A stretch of DNA of 49,969 nt from an uncultured Prevotellaceae bacterium (GTDB taxonomy: Bacteria > Bacteroidota > Bacteroidia > Bacteroidales > Bacteroidaceae), in NCBI GenBank assembly GCA_902774925.1, contig CACYKE010000013.1, positions 1-49,969 on the forward strand. Direction: 5' to 3'. Each line of letters starts with the position of its first letter. Within the stretch, counting starts at the first letter, position 1. The notes beneath the pieces were generated by a model, which searched no databases, was not told the DNA's origin, and saw only the letters and a list, made by a program, of their open reading frames with translations. Positions 43,868 to 49,969 of the stretch are shown here, piece after piece. Position numbers and translations under genes: made by a program.

Positions 43868-46386
43868 ACAAACGACTATACCTTATTTTATTGTTCTTCG
43901 CCATCACCATGACGTCGGTGGCACAGACGGAAGACGAACGCTATCGCGCCATCTACGACCAGGCCGAACAGGACTACAGCATCGGCAGAATTGACGATGC
44001 ACGCCGGACGCTCACCGCCAACATGAACAATTTCCCCCTCAGTCTCCGACTCAGTGCCTACCGTCTGCTGTCGCTCTGCGAACTGACCCTCGACAACACC
44101 GATGCCGCCGAGCGCTGCGTACAGCTCATGCTCGACATCAATCCCTACTACAGCACCACACTCTCCGACCCACAGCGCTTCATCGATATGGTCGAGAGCC
44201 TCAAGGCCGGTCGCACGGCCACCATCACCACGGCATCCAGTCAGGCAGAGTCGCTCAACGAGGTGCCTGTGCCCACTACCCTCATTACGCGTGAGATGAT
44301 TCAGGACTGCGGCGCCCGCAACCTGCAGGAGGTGCTGGTCACCTACGTCCCTGGCATGAATATCGTCGACGGCAACGACGACATCAACATCGCCATGCGT
44401 GGCATCTACAGCAACGGACAGGAGAAAATCCTCATCATGCTCAACGGCCACCGGCTCAACAGCTTTGCCACCAACATCGCCGCACCCGACTTCAGCATGT
44501 CGCTCGACAAGGTGCGCCAGATTGAGGTGCTGCGCGGTCCCGCATCGTCACTCTATGGCGGCGTATCACTCACCGCCGTCGTCAACGTCATCACCCTTCC
44601 CGGTGCCGAAGTCGACGGTGTCGAAGCCCGTGTCGGAGCAGGCAACTACGGACAGATCATGGGCAACGTCATGTTCGGCAAACGCTACTTCGACCTCGAC
44701 CTGCTCATCTGGGGCAACATCTACAAAGCCAGTGGCGAAAGCGTCTATATTCCAAAGGAAGAAACCGGTATGCAGATGATGGGCGGCGACGTCACCATCG
44801 GCGGCATCGGTCCCAAGCCCAGCTACGACGTCGGCATACAGATGAAGTACAAGAACCTGCAGTTCTTCTTCAACTCGGCTTTCTCGCAGGTCACCTCCCC
44901 CTTCACCATGAGCTACACCTTCTCGCCGTACACTTTCGACAAATATCGTACCTTTAACGGCCTCCATCCCGGATTCACTACCCTCTCCCACCATGCCAAT
45001 CTCAGCTACGGACAACAGGTCGGCAACGTCTATCTTCGCGGGACCGTCACCTACGACAACAGCGACCTTACCCACTATCAGGTCATCAGCGAACCCGAAG
45101 TCACCGCTTTGGCCGCAGTGCTCCCCGTCCCCCAATCCGTCCAGCAACAGCTGAGCGGCACCCAAGGCATCTCGCGCTACATCAACGGACAGGAACACAC
45201 CCTCGGCGGAAAGCTGCAGGGCGACTGGAACTACATCGACAACGGTACCCACCGCGGTCTGCTCACCTTCGGTGCCGAATACAGCTACTTCCAGCTCGAC
45301 GACGTCCGCTACACCTTCGGTTACAACTTCACCAAGCTCACCACCGAAAACGACACCATCCCCATGCTCGGCAAAGGCCACGAGAGCAACCTCAACGGCT
45401 TCATCCAGCTCAAGCACCACTGGCGGTCGTTCATCCTCAATGCCGGTCTGCGCTTCGACTACAAAAACCGCTACGACGGCTCCAAAATCCGCGAGTTCTC
45501 ACCACGTCTCGCACTCATCTATCTCCAGCCCAAGTGGAACGTCAAGCTCTCCTATTCCAAGGCCTTCATCGACGCACCATACTTCTATCGCAAAATCAAC
45601 CTCTTCCTCGCATCCATGTTGGGCTATACGCAGTATGCCACCGAACTCGCCCCTGAGACACTCAATTCCTGGCAGCTCACCTTCGGTGCCACACAGTGGA
45701 TTCCCGGACTCGACCTTGAGGTCAACGCATTCTACAACTACGCCAAGGACCTCATCATCCCGCAGCTCATCGAACATACCAACACTGGTTTCATCGATAC
45801 CTACGGACTCGAATTCTCCGCTAAATACCAGCGTAGGCGCTGGTCGGCAAACCTCAACGCCACCATTCAGGACGTCAGTCAAAACAAACAAGCATACACC
45901 TCCTACGACTACGCGCTCAACATCCCCGTCGTCACCGCCAACGGCGTCGTAGCCTGGCAGGCCTCGCGCGACCTCCGTCTCCATGCCCATATCGGTTTCG
46001 AGGGACGCCAGCACTACTCCTATCTCAACATCCTCCCGTATGGTGTCTATACCAGCACTATCAACATGTGGGCCGACTATATGATGAGGCTTACCGAATA
46101 TGAGCAGACCCCCAACCCCGACCCCGCCGTCATCGCAAAATATGAGGAGCAGATTGACTACTTCGTGACGTATGCCAATGAGATTAAGCCCACGCTGTAT
46201 TCCGAGGACACCCTCCCTGCCCGCGTCCTCTTCGACGTCGGCGCCAGCTATCATCTCGGCAATGTCACCTTCACCCTCGACGTCAAGAACCTCCTCAACC
46301 ACTCCTACCGCCAGAGCGGCATGTCCACATGCCTCGTCCCACAGCGCGGCCGTTGGTTCATGGGCACTGTCGCCTACAAGTTCTGA
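43864..46386 (+). CDS. TonB-dependent receptor with TPR-like N-terminal extension
   Basis: An 840-residue outer-membrane receptor. Signal peptide (about 1-20), then an N-terminal domain of paired helices (about 22-110, DYSIGRIDDARRTL and NTDAAERCVQLMLDINPYY, resembling tetratricopeptide repeats) in the place of the usual carboxypeptidase-D-like domain. The plug follows (about 128-245: PVPTTLITREMIQDCGARNLQEVL, MRGIYSNGQEKILIMLNG, VRQIEVLRGPASSLYG), then the barrel, ending with aromatic Phe (VAYKF). The substrate is not known. The gene overlaps the kinase by 4 nt, which makes it the last gene of the signalling operon. Its 3' end overlaps the SDR gene on the other strand by 13 bp. Confidence 0.9.
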   Translation: MNKRLYLILLFFAITMTSVAQTEDERYRAIYDQAEQDYSIGRIDDARRTLTANMNNFPLSLRLSAYRLLSLCELTLDNTDAAERCVQLMLDINPYYSTTLSDPQRFIDMVESLKAGRTATITTASSQAESLNEVPVPTTLITREMIQDCGARNLQEVLVTYVPGMNIVDGNDDINIAMRGIYSNGQEKILIMLNGHRLNSFATNIAAPDFSMSLDKVRQIEVLRGPASSLYGGVSLTAVVNVITLPGAEVDGVEARVGAGNYGQIMGNVMFGKRYFDLDLLIWGNIYKASGESVYIPKEETGMQMMGGDVTIGGIGPKPSYDVGIQMKYKNLQFFFNSAFSQVTSPFTMSYTFSPYTFDKYRTFNGLHPGFTTLSHHANLSYGQQVGNVYLRGTVTYDNSDLTHYQVISEPEVTALAAVLPVPQSVQQQLSGTQGISRYINGQEHTLGGKLQGDWNYIDNGTHRGLLTFGAEYSYFQLDDVRYTFGYNFTKLTTENDTIPMLGKGHESNLNGFIQLKHHWRSFILNAGLRFDYKNRYDGSKIREFSPRLALIYLQPKWNVKLSYSKAFIDAPYFYRKINLFLASMLGYTQYATELAPETLNSWQLTFGATQWIPGLDLEVNAFYNYAKDLIIPQLIEHTNTGFIDTYGLEFSAKYQRRRWSANLNATIQDVSQNKQAYTSYDYALNIPVVTANGVVAWQASRDLRLHAHIGFEGRQHYSYLNILPYGVYTSTINMWADYMMRLTEYEQTPNPDPAVIAKYEEQIDYFVTYANEIKPTLYSEDTLPARVLFDVGASYHLGNVTFTLDVKNLLNHSYRQSGMSTCLVPQRGRWFMGTVAYKF

Positions 46387-47135
46387 CGCACGATGACGCT
46401 GCCGCTGGCCTGATGCGTTGCCAGTATCAGCACCTCGGCAATCTGTACGTGCTCAGGAGCATTGGCGGCATATACGGCAACGTCGGCTATGTCGTCACCC
46501 GTCAGGGGTTTGATGCCTTTATATACCGTGGCGGCCCGGTCGTTATCACCGTGGAATCGGACATTGCTGAAGTTCGTCTCCACCAGTCCGGGCTTCAGGT
46601 TCGTCACGCGGATGGCGGTATTGGCCACGTCGATGCGCAATCCGTCGGAGAGCGCTTTCACGGCAGCCTTCGTGGCACAATAGACGTTACCGCCGGCATA
46701 GGCTGCATCGCCTGCCACGGAACCGACATTGATGATGTGTCCGCGATTGCGCGCCACCATCCCCGGCACTACGAGGCGTGTCATCGTCAGCAGCCCCTTG
46801 ATGTTCGTGTCGATCATCGTTTCCCAGTCGTCATAACTGCCCTCATACTCCGGTTCCAGCCCCAGCGCCAGTCCGGCGTTGTTCACCAGCACGTCTATCT
46901 CCTGCCATTCTGCCGGCAATTCATGGATGTACTTCGTCGCCTTCTCGCGGTCTCTCACGTCGAACGCCAGCGTCAGCACCTTTGCGCCCTTCGCCTCCAG
47001 TGCCTTACGAATCTCCGACAGTCGCTGTTCGTTTCTGCCAGTCAATATCACCTTGTCGCCATTCTCGGCAAACTTCTTTGCACAAGCAAGTCCTATCCCG
47101 CTTGTTGCTCCAGTAATCAATACAGTCTTGTTCAT
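46374..47135 (-). CDS. short-chain dehydrogenase/reductase
   Basis: A 253-residue classical SDR. Cofactor motif TGATSGIG at residues 8-15, NNAG near 87, catalytic Ser/Tyr/Lys in NVGSVAGDAAYAGGNVYCATK (Tyr and Lys at about 151 and 155). It resembles YdfG-type serine/3-hydroxy acid dehydrogenases, which act on L-allo-threonine and malonic semialdehyde, but the substrate cannot be fixed. I chose 47135; the frame extends upstream into the DUF418 gene. It converges with the TonB receptor and overlaps its end by 13 bp. Confidence 0.9.
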   Translation of the reverse strand: MNKTVLITGATSGIGLACAKKFAENGDKVILTGRNEQRLSEIRKALEAKGAKVLTLAFDVRDREKATKYIHELPAEWQEIDVLVNNAGLALGLEPEYEGSYDDWETMIDTNIKGLLTMTRLVVPGMVARNRGHIINVGSVAGDAAYAGGNVYCATKAAVKALSDGLRIDVANTAIRVTNLKPGLVETNFSNVRFHGDNDRAATVYKGIKPLTGDDIADVAVYAANAPEHVQIAEVLILATHQASGSVIVRQNL

Positions 47136-47152
47136 AATTTTTATGTTAGTAA

Positions 47153-48268
47153 TTAAATCCATGTTAGTTTTCTCCACACTCCCTCCAGCGGTCCGCGAGG
47201 ATGGCTGCTAAACCAATAGCGCGCGAAGAGATACTGGCAGACGACCATTCCGCATCCCACCATCACGGCGTAGGTGACGCCTAAGAGGCGGTAGTACGCC
47301 AGACCGTAGCCACAGAAGATAAAGCAGCCGACGATGGACTGCAATAGATAGTTCGTCAGACTCATCCTTCCGAAGATGCACAGGTGACGGAGCACCCGGC
47401 GCACACCCTCGAAAGCATACCAGGCTGAAACAACGGCCGAGACAATCATCAGCAGGATGATGAGGTTGTAAATCGGCTTGAGCCACGATTCTAAAGCGCC
47501 GAAATCCACAAAACTCAGCGCGATGACGATAATGGCAGAGCAAATCAGGATGTTATGCCATATCTTCAGATTTCGACCCTCGTTATAAAACAGTCGCTGG
47601 CGTCCTAACTGCATGCCGAGGATAAACAGGCAGAGCAGCTGCGTCAGTCGGCCGCTGAAGACGTTGAAGCGGAAGTTCACCTCAAATCCGTACCGCAGGT
47701 TGATGAGGGCATTTTCCCAGAACGTCCCATGCGCATGCGTGTTGCAGATCTTGTCGTACAGTTCCCACATGGTGCTGTGGTCGACGGTGGTGCCCGTCAG
47801 CAGACAGAACAGCTCTACAGGCTGGATGGCCAGCAGGATGATGATGGTCCACACCCATTTCGACGGCAGATAGCTGATGGGGATCAGCAGCAGGCCGTAG
47901 CTCGCATAGAGCATCAGGATGTCGCCATCGTAGAAGGCTACATTGACGACGCCAAACATAAACAGCAGGCACATGCGCCAGGCAAAGCGCCCCGAGAAGC
48001 ATTTGCCTTTCTGTTGCTGGTTGTCGTTCATGATGAAGAAACTCAGTCCGAAGAGCATGGCGAAGATGCCGTACATCTTGCCTGATAGCAGCCATGCCAG
48101 CACGTCGGCCACCGTTTGGTCACTCGCCAGCGTATGCACTATCGGCTCATCGACGAAGATGTTGAAGTGCTCTACGGAGTGATACAGGATGATGCCGGCC
48201 ACTGCGATACCTCTCAGGGCATCGGCCACATCGATTCGGGTATTGGGGAGATTGCGGGTTTTATACAT
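47153..48268 (-). CDS. DUF418 membrane protein
   Basis: A 371-residue membrane protein with about nine or ten hydrophobic segments. The start IDVADALRGIAVAGIILYH is the usual opening of DUF418 and related acyltransferase-like proteins, and FGRMSLTNYLLQS near the end is the DUF418 signature. Function is unknown; a membrane acyltransferase role is possible. It lies 8 nt after the CAT-like gene and 17 nt before the SDR gene, so all three should be co-transcribed. Confidence 0.88.
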   Translation of the reverse strand: MYKTRNLPNTRIDVADALRGIAVAGIILYHSVEHFNIFVDEPIVHTLASDQTVADVLAWLLSGKMYGIFAMLFGLSFFIMNDNQQQKGKCFSGRFAWRMCLLFMFGVVNVAFYDGDILMLYASYGLLLIPISYLPSKWVWTIIILLAIQPVELFCLLTGTTVDHSTMWELYDKICNTHAHGTFWENALINLRYGFEVNFRFNVFSGRLTQLLCLFILGMQLGRQRLFYNEGRNLKIWHNILICSAIIVIALSFVDFGALESWLKPIYNLIILLMIVSAVVSAWYAFEGVRRVLRHLCIFGRMSLTNYLLQSIVGCFIFCGYGLAYYRLLGVTYAVMVGCGMVVCQYLFARYWFSSHPRGPLEGVWRKLTWI

Positions 48269-48276
48269 ATCCTTAT

Positions 48277-48894
48277 TTATATCGTATTAATTGTTTTCTG
48301 CAATTCTTCCAGGAATCTGGTGGCGTGCTTACCGTCCATCTGGGCGTGATGGAACTGGAAGGAGATGGGGAGCGTCGTCTTCAGCCAGCCTTTGCGGTAG
48401 CGGCCCCAAGCGAGGAAGGGATTGGTGAAGATGCCGCTGTACTGGTTGACGATGCAGTCGAGTTCCGTGCCAGTCACTGCCGATGTGCCGACGATGACGG
48501 CTTCATCGTCGAGGATGTCCTGACAAGTCTGGCTGATGGTCTCTGTCAGATGCAGGTAATTGGCATTAAACCGCTCCAGGTCGTCGCTGACGGCAACGTC
48601 GCAGAAACTGAGTCCGCCCTTTACGTTGTCCGCTATCACATTAATGGCCATGCGGTCGTATTTGTACAGCTTCCCGTCCTTGGGCAACATGTAAAACTCC
48701 TCTATCCCTGAGGCAGCCTTGCCGATGCACCAGCACAGCAACATATTGAATTTTAACCCACGACTACGACTCACCTTACAGAGTCGCGTTACGTCGAAGG
48801 TCTTGGTAAGCGTCACCATCGGCATAGGCGACTTCGTCCACAACTCGAAGGCGATGGCTCTATTGGTGTCCTTGGGATTAATTTCCTGTTTCAT
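48277..48894 (-). CDS. chloramphenicol-acetyltransferase-like protein
   Basis: A 205-residue trimeric-CAT-fold acyltransferase. The catalytic motif HHxxxDG is HHAQMDG at residues 182-188, in FQFHHAQMDGKHATRF. The N-terminal half FELWTKSPMPMVTLTKTFDV is typical of the divergent CatA-like group. Such proteins are often chromosomal in Bacteroidetes and need not act on chloramphenicol, and I do not claim resistance. I chose 48894 because the longer frame to 49023 runs across the promoter. It is the first gene of the unit with DUF418 and SDR. Confidence 0.86.
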   Translation of the reverse strand: MKQEINPKDTNRAIAFELWTKSPMPMVTLTKTFDVTRLCKVSRSRGLKFNMLLCWCIGKAASGIEEFYMLPKDGKLYKYDRMAINVIADNVKGGLSFCDVAVSDDLERFNANYLHLTETISQTCQDILDDEAVIVGTSAVTGTELDCIVNQYSGIFTNPFLAWGRYRKGWLKTTLPISFQFHHAQMDGKHATRFLEELQKTINTI

Positions 48895-48978
48895 CGTTTT
48901 ATTGGTTTTCGACTGCAAGGACGGTGCAAGCCGAGTGCAATAGAGCTCGCTCTTATTGCCGAGGCGCCGCCCGTTCTC

Positions 48979-49024
48979 GCGGTTTTCAACCGCAAAGTTA
49001 CACATAATTTCCGAGACTGCCAAA
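48979..49024 (-). promoter_or_regulatory. CAT operon promoter with leader hairpin
   Basis: On the minus strand, TTTG (complement of 49021-49024), a 20-bp spacer and TAACTTTG (complement of 48993-49000). Immediately downstream the leader begins with a stem GCGGTT/AACCGC and a 3-nt loop (48979-48993). The leader to the ATG is about 90 nt, long by the standard of this window, so the stem may affect mRNA stability or translation. Confidence 0.72.
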
Positions 49025-49062
49025 CATTTGGGATATTCTGCATAAAAATGTGATAAACTGCA

Positions 49063-49969
49063 TCAGTTGCTGTTGCTCATTCGCTGCTGCTCGGCTTTAC
49101 CTGCACCTGTTCCTTTATACTTGCTCTTCTGGGCATTGAAGGTATAGCGGATAGAGATGTCCAGACGGTGACTACGGCTTCGTGTTTTCTGCACAGTGTA
49201 GAAGAAACCACAATCGTGAGCCATATCCTGTACGCTACGCTGGAACACATCGCTGATGCTGGCACGCAGGCACAGGGCATCATTCTTCAACCAGCACTTC
49301 TGTACCACAAAACCGATGTTGTATGAGGGTGAGAGTATACGGAAGTTCAGTACATCGCCCTTGGTCTGGATGTTGGCATTGGCCTCCAACTGCCAGCTGT
49401 GCTTAAAGCGGAAGGTGTTGTTCAGGTCGAAGAAGAAGATGGGCTTGGTGAAGACCACATCCGTCTTACCTGTGGCACTACGAGGATCGTCGAACGTCAT
49501 CGTGTTCCAGAACTTCTGTCCGCCAATGGTCCAGCTGGGGCTATATACACCCCATGTGGGGTTGGCCGAAAGGAAGATGGCCAAATTACGGACGGGGTCG
49601 GACAAGTTAGCCTGCTTCATCAGCATGACACCCTCGTTGTTATAGACCATAGGCACCTGTGTGATGGTGTTGTCACGACGTTCGTAGGCTGCAAACAGGT
49701 TAATCCACTTCCAACGGGCATTGATGCTCACCTCCTGCATGATAGCATTCTTAAGTTTCGAGTCGCCCTGATTCAGGGTATATGAGTTCAGATAGTAAAT
49801 ACGGTCGTTCAGTGAGCTGTACCTCGGACGTACGGTTTTCATGGTGTAGCTCAGCGAGGTCTGGATAGGGCCAAACTGCTTTGACCATGTGACACTGGGG
49901 AAGAACTCGTCCTGATAGCGCGTCATATTGTTCTCGGCATCCAGGTTGTCGATGTAGTCGAAACCTACA
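49063..49969 (-). CDS. outer-membrane beta-barrel protein, 5' partial
   Basis: The 3' 302 codons of a large gene that continues off the right edge. The frame stays open to 49969, ahead of Met at 49926. Strands alternate with aromatic residues typical of barrels: FGPIQTSLSYTMKTVRPRYSS, SINARWKWINLFAAYERRDNT, FRFKHSWQLEANANIQTKGD and RLDISIRYTFN. The pattern is that of the OMP_b-brl_3 family of TonB-receptor-like proteins. It ends in a polar tail (SKYKGTGAGKAEQQRMSNSN) rather than a terminal Phe. It is a separate unit from the CAT operon. Confidence 0.85.
   Translation of the reverse strand, partial: VGFDYIDNLDAENNMTRYQDEFFPSVTWSKQFGPIQTSLSYTMKTVRPRYSSLNDRIYYLNSYTLNQGDSKLKNAIMQEVSINARWKWINLFAAYERRDNTITQVPMVYNNEGVMLMKQANLSDPVRNLAIFLSANPTWGVYSPSWTIGGQKFWNTMTFDDPRSATGKTDVVFTKPIFFFDLNNTFRFKHSWQLEANANIQTKGDVLNFRILSPSYNIGFVVQKCWLKNDALCLRASISDVFQRSVQDMAHDCGFFYTVQKTRSRSHRLDISIRYTFNAQKSKYKGTGAGKAEQQRMSNSN

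Noticed and set aside
48277-48894. Chloramphenicol-resistance gene
   Set aside because: Only the fold and HHxxxDG motif are evident; the operon context with DUF418 and SDR and the lack of any mobile element do not support a resistance call.

Overview
The window reads as chromosomal DNA of a Bacteroidales bacterium, most likely Prevotella/Segatella or a close relative. The evidence is promoters of the Bacteroidetes type (TTTG or TTG, about 19-20 bp, then TAnnTTTG), almost no Shine-Dalgarno sequences, many 4-nt ATGA gene overlaps, and families typical of the phylum: DUF3127, the carboxynorspermidine decarboxylase NspC, SusC-like/TonB receptors, Reg_prop sensor kinases and a flexirubin/aryl-polyene-like fatty-acid cassette. 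I saw no rRNA, tRNA, CRISPR array, insertion sequence or phage gene. The only gene-free stretch over 300 bases is 1-438.

Layout. 439-12450 (+): housekeeping genes phoH, purC, menG/ubiE, aroE, a TPM-domain protein, lemA, purM, prfA, pyrF, pheS, a ThiE-like protein, prs and a TlpA-like lipoprotein. 12551-12967 (-): a DUF3127 OB-like protein, ending at a two-way terminator. 13132-17130 (+): dnaN, a DnaQ/ExoX-type exonuclease, coaBC and a TrmH-type methyltransferase. 17127-24549 (-): a tight block pfkA, NMT1-type binding protein, Cache-HAMP-SpoIIE phosphatase, nitroreductase, DUF2520 protein, KdsC, Maf, NspC. 24650-32174 (-): an operon of GNAT protein, ketosynthase, acyl carrier protein, hotdog dehydratase, MMPL exporter, FAD oxidoreductase and LolA-like protein. 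This looks like a stripped-down aryl-polyene/flexirubin-type lipid pathway with its exporter and carrier. 32318-33797 (-): LUD-domain protein and a divergent PP2C-like protein. 33890-35526 (+): NhaC-type antiporter and a small unknown. 35560-37391 (-): GH25 muramidase and an ATP-grasp-like protein.

37529-46386 (+) is the most unusual part: five abutting or overlapping genes encoding a response regulator fused to a SpoIIE-type phosphatase, a membrane coiled-coil/WD40-like protein, a periplasmic-propeller sensor kinase whose phospho-acceptor histidine is replaced by aspartate, a small soluble kinase with an intact H-box, and a TonB-dependent receptor with a TPR-like N-terminal extension. I infer one signalling module in which the pseudokinase senses, the soluble kinase supplies phosphotransfer, and the phosphatase is the output, possibly controlling or monitoring the receptor.

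46374-49969 (-): an SDR, a DUF418 membrane protein and a CAT-like acetyltransferase as one operon, then the 3' part of an outer-membrane beta-barrel gene that runs off the window.

Other oddities are an apparent in-frame loss of about 29 residues from PurC, including the ATDRISAFD-type motif, Gln in place of the catalytic His in the hotdog dehydratase, Asn in place of the usual Asp in the PfkA GGDGS loop, and promoters placed so close to start codons that nearly leaderless transcripts are predicted. All functions are assigned by reading the sequence and from memory of the families; no search was run.
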